Part shown: positions 1-10,246 of the stretch, piece after piece | How the letters are laid out: every line of letters begins with the position of its first letter | How positions within the stretch are numbered: the first letter of the stretch is position 1 | DNA from: Nitrosomonas sp. | GTDB taxonomy: Bacteria; Pseudomonadota; Gammaproteobacteria; Burkholderiales; Nitrosomonadaceae | NCBI GenBank assembly: GCA_028577615.1 | Contig: JAJSDU010000027.1 | Location: 1 to 39,565 of the forward strand | DNA: 39,565 nt | Reading direction: 5' to 3' | Position numbers and translations under genes: made by a program | Notes under the pieces: model-generated | Seen by the model: the letters and a program-made list of their open reading frames with translations, nothing else | Told to the model about the DNA's origin: nothing | The model's database searches: none

Positions 1-551
1 CCTCTCTTCTCCTCGCCCTTCCGCTGCAAACCACAGGCTAGTCGACCTTAACCTATAAAGTCAAGTCATTTGTCATATAATCACCACTAGTCCTACATGG
101 ATTACCCAATATTAATGGATAATATTTTCGATTTCAATATTCAAATTTACTGGAAATCAATCCAATGATAAAAAAATTTTAGGCCTGTGTTTTATCGCTT
201 GCCCAATTTCATTGAAAATAAAACAAATTACTGGAACCAGTTGATGATTTCTCATAGGCAACCACAAATATATCCACATGCCATGAGACTACCCTATTCT
301 CAAAATTTCTTTTCATATTTGTCGTATCGTATCGCTACTGTGCGTTACTGATTTAGCCGGGTAAAGGTATTTACCATCAAATATCGGTCTCTACACTAAC
401 CCCAATCCATATCAGCACTACCCTTCAGTGAGTTACGCTTTTCCTGTACCGCGGCGCGACTCCTCTTCTTCGTTATCTGCTTCCGCATACATTCGCTGTC
501 ATAAAATGCACACTTAAGCAGCGTCATTTAATTGGTTAGTTTCGGAGCATT
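1..551. other. Spacer without recognised gene
   Basis: This AT-rich stretch lies downstream of the addA stop codon and runs to the window edge. I see no family match on either strand. The only notable open frame is a 30-codon basic ORF on the minus strand (488 to 396), without a Shine-Dalgarno sequence, which I do not call as a gene. Confidence 0.5.
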
Positions 552-3500
552 TCATTTATACTCCCATTCCCGCCATCCATTTAACAGTGGAAAATAGAGA
601 CCTAAAAAAATTTTACGCCTATCTATTTCTCGGAAAGCTTGCGCATAGCTATTTAATTGGTTTCGATATCGATCCAATTCTCTGTCCAAAAATAACGCAA
701 CGTCAGCGCCTTCATGACTGCTCGTTTTATAATCAATTATCCAGCGCACATTGTCTGAATCACAAAATGTACGATCTATTACATAATTAACTGCGCCATG
801 TTTCATCATGCGCGTCAATTTGAGTTCATTCTGTGCATTTTTTTTTTCGCTTAACAACCACTGCCCACGCTCGTCCGCTAACGTATTTCTTAACGCTATT
901 ACGATACGATCAACGGCCTGCTCCAGTATTTTATGATCAACGCTTAATCCATTATTCAGTAACCCAAGCTTAAAGGTTCTTCGCATGGAATGAATACGCG
1001 AATTATCCCATCGATATAATTTGTCTTGAGCCATTTGCTGCAAAGTTCTATGCACAATACTACCAATATGTCTGGCAATTTCACTGGCCCAGGAGAATTC
1101 AATTTTTTCCTGAGTGTTGCTCTCTGCAACAGTGGATTGCCACAAAACCGAGTGCGGCGCAACGGGTATCTGCCAGTCTGATTCTATTCTCGCCATCGAC
1201 TGATTGAATTCCTTTCCTTGGTTGCTCGTTGAGTTGCGTTGCTCTATTTTGCACAAACCTTCATTCAACGCAATGTCAAAGTCCTTTTCTACAACTGGCC
1301 AGAGCCTGTTCAGCAGACTACCTACGCGCGGCGGTCGAATCTTCATTTCCTCGCTTATCTTAGTTGTATTAACATGCCCAAACAAATGCAGAAACTTTTT
1401 AGCACGTGTTGCCGCAACATACAATAATCGATCAGACTCGAAATTTTCCTTATCGCGCTCAATCATTGTAATCCAATGATTTATTTTATTACCCGTATCT
1501 CCCGCTCTTTGGACAGGCGCAAGAAATAGATCCGCTTTTCTATGCGCAGTGGCTATTAACTCAGGAGTTATATCGCCTTTGTTACGCGGTAACTCCATCC
1601 ACTGCAGCAATTGTCGCGACTGGATTTTGGAGCTATAACCCAAACCAGGTATCAACACCGTATCAAACTCCAATCCTTTGGATTTATGAATCGTCATTAT
1701 CTGCAAACGGTCATCTGCTTGTAAATCCGCGGAAGCAAAAAGCCGGGCAAGTCCATTTTGAAAAACAGCCCAGTTTGCAATTTTCCCGGCAGAATCGTGT
1801 TTCTCGAGATATTCAAAGAAAATCTGCGCATCATTGCATTTATTCGCTTCTATTTGTTCCAAATCCTTCTTCATACATCCCGGACCGCCCAATGCCTGCC
1901 AGACAGTCTCAACCGCAAGGCGCAACGGCATTCGAAAGCGATTTTGTATGTATTGCGCAAACACACTCCGAATCCGCTGCAGGCGCTTTAAACCATCTTC
2001 TGAAACACCGGATAAATGAGTTTCATCATTCATCGAGCACCAGATTGCCGATGATTTGTCACAAGTATCATTTTCATCAGAAACAAACCCGGGAGATGCC
2101 AAGGCTTGCAAATCAGTAAGTTTCAATCCGCACCATGGCGCCCGGAGCACCGACAGCCAAGCAATACGGTCAGCCAGATTCAACAGCGCGCGCGTAAGCA
2201 TTAACAAATCACGTATCACCGGCTTAACATTCAATGTGTCAATATCTACAGCACGAAAACGGATATTTCTTGCCTTTAGAAGCGCCACGATTTCGCTCAA
2301 ATGATTGCGATTGCGCACCAGAATTGCTATCGAATCATCCGGACGCTTATTCCTGATCTGTTGAATAACCTTGATAACCTGTTGCGCTTCTTGTGCGCGA
2401 TCATTCTCGAATATCGAATGCAATCTCACAGCACGCTCCGCTTGTTCACCGTGCACAGCGAATGAAGGTGTATACGCTACCGCTCCAACCGCGCTATTTT
2501 CAGCAGCAGGCATGATTTGCCGAAAAGTATGGTTGACCCAGTTGACTATACCGCGCTGCGAACGAAAATTACTGCTGAGCGTCACAGATTCCAATTTTAA
2601 GTCACCAATACCAAATTGCCGTGCCTGTAAAAACAATCCAACCTCAGCCTCACGGAATCGGTAAATTGACTGCATCGGATCTCCAACGGCAAACAAGCTG
2701 CGCCCATCATGCATTTCCCATCCGTTGATCAGTTTCTCGATCAGTTTAAACTGACTGATCGACGTATCCTGAAATTCATCAATCAACAAATGCCTGATCC
2801 GATAATCCAGATGCAACGCCAAATCCGTCGGCATTTCAGCTTCACCCAACGCATGAACAGCACGTTGCGCCACTTCCGTAAAATCGACCTGACTCATGAC
2901 GTGAAAGATCAGCTTCAATTCCGCAACAGCATGCGGCAACAACCGCGTTATCACATCCAGTATTTCCCACTGTGCATCGCTGTATGCGGGTGGCGGCAAC
3001 TCGCACATTGCAATTAAAGCCTGACGTACTGCTTCATCATCCCTCAACGCCTGGATGAATTCCGCCACGCGCGCTTTCCATTGCTTGGCCGATTCCTTCT
3101 CCGCAGCTGTCGCTCCGGCCGGGAATCCTTGATTCTTATCGATTTTATCGCGCCAAGTACCTTTCTGAGTCAGCAGTAACTCGGCAACACCGCACCATTC
3201 TTCAACCGTATCCGGCAAAGTTCCAAGGTCTACGCATTGTGCGATTATGGAAGATTTATTCGAAGCAGCCAGGTTTGCAGCTGCGTAGCGCATCAGATCA
3301 ACCAGTTCATCTTTCAGCGCTGTGGGAAATACGCAGGATACATGATCGACCGCACTGCGGCGCAGAGCTTGCAGTGAAGCTTCCAGTTCTTCACGCGTCC
3401 TGCCATGAATATGACGCAGCCAATGATCCCGTCGCGCCAGCATTTCAACCAGCAAATTGACGATAAACTCAGTATCGTTATCCAGATGATCGAATAACCG

Positions 3501-4037
3501 TTCAAGATCATCCGCTATCGTCGCATTTTCATCGAGTAACGCGACCGTTGAGCGTGCGGCACGCACATAGAGATCAGATGCGTCCTCCGTCGTTTCCGGT
3601 TGCGCGCCGAATTGCGACAATATCGGCATTTGCTGAGTCAAGGAAGCGCATAGAGCATCGATCGTCTGTATGCGTAATCGCGCTGGATTTTCCAGAATCC
3701 GCCACGTATTCCGTAGATCGTGCTGCAAGGCATTGCTGGCAAGCTCATGTGTTAATTGATCGAACGCACTCAGATCATGAAACAGCGTTGATGACCCGGA
3801 GACAGCTGATTGCAAGGCTTTCAAAATACGTTCGCGCATCTCTGCAGCTGCTTTGCGGGTAAAAGTGATGGCAACAATTTCTTCAGGATTGTCGACAAAA
3901 ACCAACAAGCGCAGATAACGCTGAATCAGCAATCCTGTTTTACCTGACCCTGCCGGCGCCTGAACAATGAATGATTGTGTTGGGTCAAGCGCCCGCAGAC
4001 GCGCTTCAGCATCAGGAATGCCATTCAAGTCACTCAT
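552..4037 (-). CDS. addA: AddA-like UvrD/Rep-family helicase-nuclease
   Basis: An 1161-aa superfamily 1 helicase with a C-terminal nuclease domain, acting in double-strand break end resection before RecA loading. Visible motifs in order are: Walker A APAGSGKT (residues 27-34); motif Ia region AITFTRKAAAEM; Walker B LLIDEFQDTS; motif III FAVGDPMQSIYRFR; motif IV SSNFRSQ; motif V TIHKSKGLEFD; and motif VI LLYVAATRAKK. The end of the protein carries a PD-(D/E)XK core (WIIDYKTS, then a Q...Y helix). Its start overlaps the end of the partner nuclease gene by 8 nt, so the two are translationally linked with addB upstream. The size and the split helicase/nuclease arrangement fit AddAB rather than RecBCD. 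Generic annotation as a UvrD-helicase protein is the alternative. Confidence 0.88.
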   Translation of the reverse strand: MSDLNGIPDAEARLRALDPTQSFIVQAPAGSGKTGLLIQRYLRLLVFVDNPEEIVAITFTRKAAAEMRERILKALQSAVSGSSTLFHDLSAFDQLTHELASNALQHDLRNTWRILENPARLRIQTIDALCASLTQQMPILSQFGAQPETTEDASDLYVRAARSTVALLDENATIADDLERLFDHLDNDTEFIVNLLVEMLARRDHWLRHIHGRTREELEASLQALRRSAVDHVSCVFPTALKDELVDLMRYAAANLAASNKSSIIAQCVDLGTLPDTVEEWCGVAELLLTQKGTWRDKIDKNQGFPAGATAAEKESAKQWKARVAEFIQALRDDEAVRQALIAMCELPPPAYSDAQWEILDVITRLLPHAVAELKLIFHVMSQVDFTEVAQRAVHALGEAEMPTDLALHLDYRIRHLLIDEFQDTSISQFKLIEKLINGWEMHDGRSLFAVGDPMQSIYRFREAEVGLFLQARQFGIGDLKLESVTLSSNFRSQRGIVNWVNHTFRQIMPAAENSAVGAVAYTPSFAVHGEQAERAVRLHSIFENDRAQEAQQVIKVIQQIRNKRPDDSIAILVRNRNHLSEIVALLKARNIRFRAVDIDTLNVKPVIRDLLMLTRALLNLADRIAWLSVLRAPWCGLKLTDLQALASPGFVSDENDTCDKSSAIWCSMNDETHLSGVSEDGLKRLQRIRSVFAQYIQNRFRMPLRLAVETVWQALGGPGCMKKDLEQIEANKCNDAQIFFEYLEKHDSAGKIANWAVFQNGLARLFASADLQADDRLQIMTIHKSKGLEFDTVLIPGLGYSSKIQSRQLLQWMELPRNKGDITPELIATAHRKADLFLAPVQRAGDTGNKINHWITMIERDKENFESDRLLYVAATRAKKFLHLFGHVNTTKISEEMKIRPPRVGSLLNRLWPVVEKDFDIALNEGLCKIEQRNSTSNQGKEFNQSMARIESDWQIPVAPHSVLWQSTVAESNTQEKIEFSWASEIARHIGSIVHRTLQQMAQDKLYRWDNSRIHSMRRTFKLGLLNNGLSVDHKILEQAVDRIVIALRNTLADERGQWLLSEKKNAQNELKLTRMMKHGAVNYVIDRTFCDSDNVRWIIDYKTSSHEGADVALFLDRELDRYRNQLNSYAQAFREIDRRKIFLGLYFPLLNGWREWEYK

Positions 4038-6843
4038 TCACAGCATCCCTGTTTTCAGTCGTTACAAGACGCTCAGTAACACGGCAAAAAGGTTGAAAAT
4101 CACAATAACGACAAGTTTCCGGAAAATTTTTTGGCATTACCCGCGCATCGCCACTCATGAAACCACTGGCGAGTTGCAAAAAAACTGCATTCCAGTGATT
4201 GAACAAAGCTGTCCAATTTGCAAACGAACCACACGCACCTGTTTTATCAAATGCGCCGACACCCGGCAATACGCCATCTTCTCGAACCAGCGCTGAAAAA
4301 CCCATCTCCCCTGATTTTATCGTTGCAAATGCAATACCTGCCACATCAATCAACGGTGGATTGGCCATGACAAGATATAATGGCAGTTGTGGCTCGTCAG
4401 GCCGCTCGCCCAGCATCGCATCAATCTTATATTGACTGGTTTTATAATCGATAATGAGCTGCATGCCATTCTCAAGACGATCAACCCGATCCAGGCGTCC
4501 CTGTAATCTCAATTCGCCGATCTGAATGACATGACTGTGCTCTGTCGCTTCAACCATAAAATCGTCACGGTCTCTCTCCGCTTCAAGCCACTCACGCACC
4601 AGGCGCACCAAACGCCTGCATTCTATAGACAGAAATCGATCAGACAATGCAAAAGGCCTTTTTCGTTTGATACTTTGAACCGCGTCATGACTTGCGGCAA
4701 ACAGAATATTATCGAGATCTTCCTGATTGGTCTTATCCAGCGCCTGTTTGGTTTTAAACTTATTCCACACCGAAGCCAAAACCTGATGAACCAATATCCC
4801 CCGTTCCATGGCATCTAATCCGACATGCGGCGTATCGACTGTATCGACAGCCATGCGATGCCGGGCCCAGGCTCGGAATGGGCAGGCCGCATAATCCTTG
4901 ATGACTGCAACACCTCCACCTGCATTATACTTAGTCATTGATGACGCACGATCGTCGACGACATGTTCAAGACGGACAGTCTGAACGATTAAGTCCCGAT
5001 GGCTCTGGTATCGTGGCAATTCAACACTGCTTTCCGGTATCGAACGAATCAGCGGACTTGATAAAATCTCCAGCGCATCAAAGCTATCGCTGAATTTCGG
5101 ATGACTCAGTATCACCTCATCCGCGCTGTTCATCCAACGATCGGTAATCCGCTGTGAAAATGAAAATATCTCAGTTACCGATCCCATCGGCATACCGGAT
5201 TTTTGTTGCAATGCATACGGTATAAAAGGATTGGTGCGCGGGCGCAACGGCCATTGTTCGTCAGACAACCCCATCACCCAAAGATGGTCAAACTTCAAGC
5301 CTGTCGCCTCAAGAATACCAAGTATCTGGATCGGTACCAGCGGTGTCTGCGGCTGAAATAAAGTATTGGATGCAATATGATTTAATCGCCGGAGCGCACC
5401 GGCGAAGCCGGTTTGCGGTATGATACGATCAAGGGTTGCAAGCTCCGCCACGATTTCATGCAATTTCTGAAGTGTCTGATACTCTCTCGAATCCAGCGTA
5501 CGCTCCCCAGGAAATCCGACGATCTGAAGTATGCTCAACATCAATTCAGCATAATCATTATGCCGCGCTTTTTGCGGCAAATCACACTGGCAGAAAGTAA
5601 GCAGCATTGAGAAATTTTTGATTAACACTGGACATCCGGTTTCTGAACGGCTCTCTTGACGCTTATCATCAGACAGTATTTGCAGTAATAAAACGAGTTG
5701 CTCAAGCGTCAGATTTGGCGCTGCATGCCGACGCAGCTTCTGATCAAGCAGAGCACGATCATTGATTTCAACGTCACTCCCCCCAATAAACGGCGAACGC
5801 AGTAAATCACTGATTCGATCATAGGTCACGGCTTGTGAAACCAGCGCCAGGATGGTCAACGCGGTATCGACCAAAGGATAATCCAGTAGTGGCAAGCCCA
5901 GCGAAATGTTAAAGGGCAGGCGTGATACGGAATGTTGGTATGGCTGCGACAAAGCAGCACACACATCGGGTTGCATTACGTTACTGAATACACGTTGCAG
6001 CATACTGCGTCGCTGTGTTAACGCCGGAACAATGATGCCGATCGAAACAGATGGATCAGCTTCCAATCTGGAACGCGCCCAGACTGCCGCATGGTATATC
6101 TCATCCTCTACATCGGTATAACAAACACGCCTCGCAGCATATGTATCTTTGTCACCATCAGGCTCACGGTCAATCACCGGAGACTGGATCAATGCTATGC
6201 TGCTTCCCGATGCCTTCAGCGCATTCAGTACTGCAATCTGTTGCGGAGTAAAATGATCGAAACCGAAACAAAACAATTCATCCGGCCCTTCTATCCAGCC
6301 TTGCGCACACAAGGTTCTGATCAAATCACCAAGACAGGCAAGGTCGGTCAGATTGTTTTCAACAAGGTGTTTCCGGTAGGTTCCAGACCAGCTGCGAAAA
6401 GCAATCGAATCTTCATTCAATGGATATTGCCCGAAATTATTCGACAATTGCCAGTCATGGAGCAGCTGCCAGGCTTCTAAAGCAAGGCGAGCCGCCTGCG
6501 TAATATTAAGCAGCAAACCGCCCGTCTCATCGGATTGAATCACTTTTTCCCAAAGCACATGCGCCTGCACGGCATTCAGTAACAATGGAAGCTCGGCGCC
6601 CTGATTGGAATAAAGCGTATTCAGATATATACGCTCAAAAAAAGCAGCAAGCGGCAATATATCAGGTGTTTCCCAAACAACAAGCTGCCGGTCAAGCTGA
6701 TGTAGATTAAAAGCGTTTACAAGCGCCTGAGCCAGTCTGCGGTTAGGTGTAACAACAGTCGCTGCCGTTACACTGGTATTCAGGCGCTTGAAAAGATCTT
6801 CTTGTGAAAGGAAATGGAACTGTAAGGTAGAGGCATGTAACAT
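4030..6843 (-). CDS. addB: AddB-like PD-(D/E)XK nuclease subunit
   Basis: A 937-aa partner of the AddA-like helicase. The N-terminal two thirds resemble an inactivated helicase fold with scattered motif remnants (LWVMGLSDEQWPLR). The C-terminal third is a RecB-type nuclease with GILVHQVL, then LIIDYKTSQYK, then a Q-x-PLY helix. Four cysteines frame the nuclease: one in DYAACPF before the domain and three in CRYCDFQPFC after it. This is the layout of the Fe-S cluster that staples the AddB nuclease domain in known AddAB enzymes. It is upstream of and overlaps addA, so one transcript probably makes both subunits. It ends 45 nt from fdxA on the other side. Confidence 0.85.
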   Translation of the reverse strand: MLHASTLQFHFLSQEDLFKRLNTSVTAATVVTPNRRLAQALVNAFNLHQLDRQLVVWETPDILPLAAFFERIYLNTLYSNQGAELPLLLNAVQAHVLWEKVIQSDETGGLLLNITQAARLALEAWQLLHDWQLSNNFGQYPLNEDSIAFRSWSGTYRKHLVENNLTDLACLGDLIRTLCAQGWIEGPDELFCFGFDHFTPQQIAVLNALKASGSSIALIQSPVIDREPDGDKDTYAARRVCYTDVEDEIYHAAVWARSRLEADPSVSIGIIVPALTQRRSMLQRVFSNVMQPDVCAALSQPYQHSVSRLPFNISLGLPLLDYPLVDTALTILALVSQAVTYDRISDLLRSPFIGGSDVEINDRALLDQKLRRHAAPNLTLEQLVLLLQILSDDKRQESRSETGCPVLIKNFSMLLTFCQCDLPQKARHNDYAELMLSILQIVGFPGERTLDSREYQTLQKLHEIVAELATLDRIIPQTGFAGALRRLNHIASNTLFQPQTPLVPIQILGILEATGLKFDHLWVMGLSDEQWPLRPRTNPFIPYALQQKSGMPMGSVTEIFSFSQRITDRWMNSADEVILSHPKFSDSFDALEILSSPLIRSIPESSVELPRYQSHRDLIVQTVRLEHVVDDRASSMTKYNAGGGVAVIKDYAACPFRAWARHRMAVDTVDTPHVGLDAMERGILVHQVLASVWNKFKTKQALDKTNQEDLDNILFAASHDAVQSIKRKRPFALSDRFLSIECRRLVRLVREWLEAERDRDDFMVEATEHSHVIQIGELRLQGRLDRVDRLENGMQLIIDYKTSQYKIDAMLGERPDEPQLPLYLVMANPPLIDVAGIAFATIKSGEMGFSALVREDGVLPGVGAFDKTGACGSFANWTALFNHWNAVFLQLASGFMSGDARVMPKNFPETCRYCDFQPFCRVTERLVTTENRDAVNE

Positions 6844-6888
6844 GGGTTAAAAACTCACGTTCCCATGCCGAAGCCGCCATTGCGCGAC

Positions 6889-7212
6889 TCAGCGCTGGAG
6901 GTGTTCCCGCTTATCAGCGACACTCGCCCATTCGTCAGCATCGGGCAATGACTCTTTCTTTTCAATGATCGGTTGCCATTGCTTGGATAATTCTGCATTT
7001 AAGGCGATAAAGTCGAGCTGCGAATCGGGCACGTCATCTTCCGCATAAATGGCCTCAACAGGACATTCCGCAACACACAACGTGCAATCGATACACTCAT
7101 CCGGATCTATGACCAGAAAATTTGGACCTTCACGAAAACAATCAACCGGACAAACGTCAACACAGTCCGTATATTTACATTTAATACAATTCTCAGTAAC
7201 TACATAAGCCAT
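6889..7212 (-). CDS. fdxA: FdxA-type 7Fe ferredoxin
   Basis: A 107-aa low-potential soluble ferredoxin that carries electrons in the cytoplasm. Its nine cysteines lie at residues 9, 12, 17, 21, 25, 40, 43, 46 and 50. The pattern fits a [3Fe-4S] cluster (C9, C17, C50) plus a [4Fe-4S] cluster (C21, C40, C43, C46), as in FdxA of proteobacteria. The acidic C-terminal extension ([12 protein letters not shown]) is also typical of the family. A good Shine-Dalgarno (AAGGAA) lies 7 nt before the ATG. It is followed 45 nt later by addB on the same strand, so co-transcription is possible but no functional link is implied. Confidence 0.93.
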   Translation of the reverse strand: MAYVVTENCIKCKYTDCVDVCPVDCFREGPNFLVIDPDECIDCTLCVAECPVEAIYAEDDVPDSQLDFIALNAELSKQWQPIIEKKESLPDADEWASVADKREHLQR

Positions 7213-7467
7213 GAAACGATTCCTTGCGTTACACTTATTTATAGAATCCGATATTTTAGCAGAGTTTTATTCCTTGCCGCTATCGCCTGTAAAGATGATT
7301 TTTACCTGGGGAAATCGTTTTTCATGATTCACACACAAATCAACCGTGGAAAGGCGATCAGGCGATTCACTTTCCATCTTAAGAATTTGCCATCAGTATC
7401 TTCTCCTGCTCAAAGCAAAACTGAATAAGCGATTATAAAAAAAGGGATTTGAGAGTACGAGGATATA

Positions 7468-8094
7468 TCAATGCGGTAGCTTATGCTGATTGCTTTCCAG
7501 AGCAATCTGTTTCAGTTCCAGTAAATGCACCGCTCCGGTTTTTTGCATGACATTGCTTCGGTGGATTTCCACTGTGCGATGACTGATACCCAGATGCGCA
7601 GCAATTTCCTTATTTGAAAGCCCCTGAACGACAAAAGCCAGAACCTCTCTTTCGCGACCAGTTAATTTTGTCAGCAGATCTCTTGCCTTCTGTGTATTAT
7701 CTTCTGCTTTCAGTTTATTTTCATAATCAGCAAAGGCCGATGCGATGCTGGTCATCAGCTTTTCCCGGGTAACCGGTTTGGTCAGAAAATCGACGGCACC
7801 GGCTTTGATCGCTTTGACGCTTTGTGGAATCGTGCCATGACCGGTCAGAAAGATAACGGGTAGCATGCATGCTCTTTTGCTCAATGTTTCCTGCAATTGC
7901 AGACCATCCAGGCCAGGCATCTGCAAGTCCGTAATGATGCAGCCTTTCCAGTGCGATAAGTCATGTTCAAGAAATTCTTGCGCGCTTTCAAATGACTGAA
8001 CGGTAAATGCCTGCTGCGTTAACATGAGCGTCAGCGAGTGGCGCACTGCCGCATCGTCATCAATAATAAAAACAGTAAAATCGGACTTTTTCAT
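7468..8094 (-). CDS. FixJ/NarL-type response regulator
   Basis: A 208-aa two-domain regulator. The receiver domain (about residues 5-120) has the acidic pocket IIDDDAA, the phospho-acceptor Asp56 in TDLQMPGLDG and the conserved Lys in LTKPV. The output is a LuxR-type helix-turn-helix near residues 140-195 (LTGREREVLAFVVQGLSNKEIA, with the recognition helix in ISHRTVEIHRSNVM). It therefore probably binds DNA when phosphorylated by the adjacent kinase, whose stop overlaps its start by 4 nt. The receiver and output type are those of FixJ/TtrR-like regulators. The target genes are not apparent from this window. Confidence 0.92.
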   Translation of the reverse strand: MKKSDFTVFIIDDDAAVRHSLTLMLTQQAFTVQSFESAQEFLEHDLSHWKGCIITDLQMPGLDGLQLQETLSKRACMLPVIFLTGHGTIPQSVKAIKAGAVDFLTKPVTREKLMTSIASAFADYENKLKAEDNTQKARDLLTKLTGREREVLAFVVQGLSNKEIAAHLGISHRTVEIHRSNVMQKTGAVHLLELKQIALESNQHKLPH

Positions 8095-9644
8095 GCAAAA
8101 GGCAGCGTAAAATGGAACCGGGCGCCATGCTTACAATCAGGATCAACCCAGAGTCTGCCGCCGTTGGCTTCAATCAACGCCCGGCTGATTGACAGTCCTA
8201 CGCCAAGGCCAGTGGACTTGGTCGTAAAAAAAGGCTTAAAGATACGCTCCAGCGTGTCCTGATCAACACCCGGACCGTTGTCAATGATCGAAACCATTGC
8301 CATATTTTCAAGCGCAAGCGTTGCCACTGAAATCCGGATCTCCGGCGTCGGCATCTGTGCACCGCGCATGGCCTCCGCCGCATTTCGGATCAAATTCACC
8401 AGAACGCGCTGAATCTGAAACTGGTTAGCACTCACAGCAGGGAGCGTGGATTCCAGATTAAGCAGCAGACTGAATTCTCCATATCCATCGCCACGCGCCA
8501 GCAGGAGGGCATCCTCTATAACTTGATTGAGATCCAGGATTTCACTTTCAGCTGTATTATTCTGTAAAAAATTAAGTAATTCATATAACTTGTGACCGGC
8601 CAGTTGTGCTTGTTCAAAACAACTTTTCATCGCATCTTGCGCCGGACTACAATTCGATGGCATTTCTTCCAGCGTATGCAACGCTACTTCACTGTAAGCC
8701 GAAATTGCAGTTAAGGGAGAATTCAATTCATGCGCAATCGCCGAAGCGGTCAACATGGCAACCTGCTGCTTAAACAGCGCTTCCGTTTCATTTCGGTGCT
8801 GTTGAAGCATTTTTTCACGCTGCTTGCGCTGCGTGATATCCCGCACAATACCCACAATCCGTTTGGCCTTTCCCATTTCAAACTGCGTCTCACCGAATAT
8901 GGTTAGCCAACGCTCCTGTTGCTGATCGGATTGTTGATTACTGCTTTGTACAATACGGAATTGCACACGAAATTCGCCATCCATGCGTGGATTAACTGCC
9001 TTGTCATAAGCAGCCTGACAACTTGCGCGGTCATCGGCATGAACAACAGCAGTCAAGTCATTCAGCGTAATCACTTCATCAATACTATTGCCGCACAGTT
9101 CCCGCAGTCGTTCATCGCAATAAATTCTGCGATTAACGCAATCAATATCAAATATTCCAACATTGACCATCTGCTTGATCAGCCACAAGCGTTCCTGATT
9201 TTCATGCAATTCATATTCAATCTGACTGCAACGGTCAACGACATGCAGCGCGAGAAGAACATATGCATGCTCCTGAATAATAACAGAATTCAGGCTGATG
9301 TCGACGCTAATTTCATGACCATCCCGGTGCAACAGTACAAGACTCCGATTATTTCCCATCGGCCGCTTACGCGGATGGGCCAGATAGTGTTTACGGTATT
9401 GCCGGTGATGTTCACGGAAACGCTGCGGAATGAGCGCCTCAACTTCAAGCTTGTTAAGCTCACTGAGCGTATAACCGCATAAATCCTGCGCGGTTGAATT
9501 GGCCATAACAATTTTTCCGGATGCATCAACCAGCAGCATGGCTTCAATTACAGCTTCGAACAAATCCCCGAAACTGCCCCGGTTTAATGGCGTTTCCCAT
9601 GGAGGTTCGATTATCGATCCTGAATTCGCTGACTTCTGAATCAT
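8091..9644 (-). CDS. PAS-domain sensor histidine kinase
   Basis: A 517-aa soluble kinase with no transmembrane segment. The first PAS domain lies near residues 25-140 (AMLLVDASGKIVMANSTA) and the second PAS/PAC near 150-275, ending in GIVRDITQRKQRE. The HisKA helix carries the phospho-acceptor His in SAIAHELNSPLTAISAYS near residue 305. The ATPase domain shows the N box NLIRNAAEAM, the G1 box DNGPGVD, the F box KPFFTTK and the G2 box GLGVGLSI. The ATG at 9644 is preferred over an in-frame TTG three codons upstream. Cytoplasmic PAS sensing of redox, gas or a small ligand is likely, but no haem- or flavin-binding residue can be assigned by eye. Confidence 0.9.
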   Translation of the reverse strand: MIQKSANSGSIIEPPWETPLNRGSFGDLFEAVIEAMLLVDASGKIVMANSTAQDLCGYTLSELNKLEVEALIPQRFREHHRQYRKHYLAHPRKRPMGNNRSLVLLHRDGHEISVDISLNSVIIQEHAYVLLALHVVDRCSQIEYELHENQERLWLIKQMVNVGIFDIDCVNRRIYCDERLRELCGNSIDEVITLNDLTAVVHADDRASCQAAYDKAVNPRMDGEFRVQFRIVQSSNQQSDQQQERWLTIFGETQFEMGKAKRIVGIVRDITQRKQREKMLQQHRNETEALFKQQVAMLTASAIAHELNSPLTAISAYSEVALHTLEEMPSNCSPAQDAMKSCFEQAQLAGHKLYELLNFLQNNTAESEILDLNQVIEDALLLARGDGYGEFSLLLNLESTLPAVSANQFQIQRVLVNLIRNAAEAMRGAQMPTPEIRISVATLALENMAMVSIIDNGPGVDQDTLERIFKPFFTTKSTGLGVGLSISRALIEANGGRLWVDPDCKHGARFHFTLPFA

Positions 9645-9745
9645 GTTCGGCAAACGGGAAAATGCAACTTCATTGATGATTATAAATGGTTATTCATTTT
9701 TCGGCAGCTGACCAAGCTCTCGACTGACTCGAAGATTATTCTTAC

Positions 9746-10246
9746 TCATTCATAGCGAATAAACTCCTCGGCAATTGCATCGCCGCCATAGCGGTTAATC
9801 AGGTCGTCGATTTCAGTAATCAGATTATCGTCCTCGTCTTCTTCCAGCGCGCCTTCACCCACGAGACGCGCAGTTAGTCCTGATATCATCGCTTCTCTGA
9901 CCATCTCCAGTGTTGGCGGATTATTCAGACTCCGGTCACTGATTGCCGCTTCAATCACGCGCGACAACGGCTCGCTTGCCGCTTTCTGGATAAAATCAAC
10001 CGCCGCGGCAGTCTCGCCATATTCTTCAATCAAGGCATTCAACTCATCCACCAGTGATTCATTGAGATCAAAGTGATGAAGCTGCTCTGTCTCAGTCAAT
10101 GCCTCAGACAACAGACCGTTCAGAAACTCACGCATGGTCTCAAGCGTAACGATTTGACCAGCCTCTGACCGGTTTATACGGCTTTCGATTAAAGCTGATA
10201 AATTCGGGCTCACGCGCGTAGCCACATCAATCGGGTTTCGTGTCAT
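9746..10246 (-). CDS. Acidic protein with internal duplication, function unknown
   Basis: A 166-aa acidic, probably cytoplasmic and helical protein that I do not recognise. It consists of two copies of a module of about 70 residues: LSALIESRI...TLETMREFLNGLLSEAL...LVDELNALIEEYGETAAAVDFI, then LSRVIEAAI...TLEMVREAMISGLTARL...LITEIDDLINRYGGDAIAEEFI. The second copy carries a short acidic insert (ALEEDEDDN). The ATG has a strong Shine-Dalgarno (GAGGAGAT) 8 nt upstream, so expression is likely. It is read in the same direction as the kinase/regulator pair, 102 nt ahead of the kinase start, and could be co-transcribed. Confidence 0.75.
   Translation of the reverse strand: MTRNPIDVATRVSPNLSALIESRINRSEAGQIVTLETMREFLNGLLSEALTETEQLHHFDLNESLVDELNALIEEYGETAAAVDFIQKAASEPLSRVIEAAISDRSLNNPPTLEMVREAMISGLTARLVGEGALEEDEDDNLITEIDDLINRYGGDAIAEEFIRYE

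Noticed and set aside
396-488. 30-codon basic ORF (MRKQITKKRSRAAVQEKR...) in the left spacer
   Set aside because: No Shine-Dalgarno and no recognised family. A lysine/arginine-rich micro-ORF alone is not enough to call a gene.
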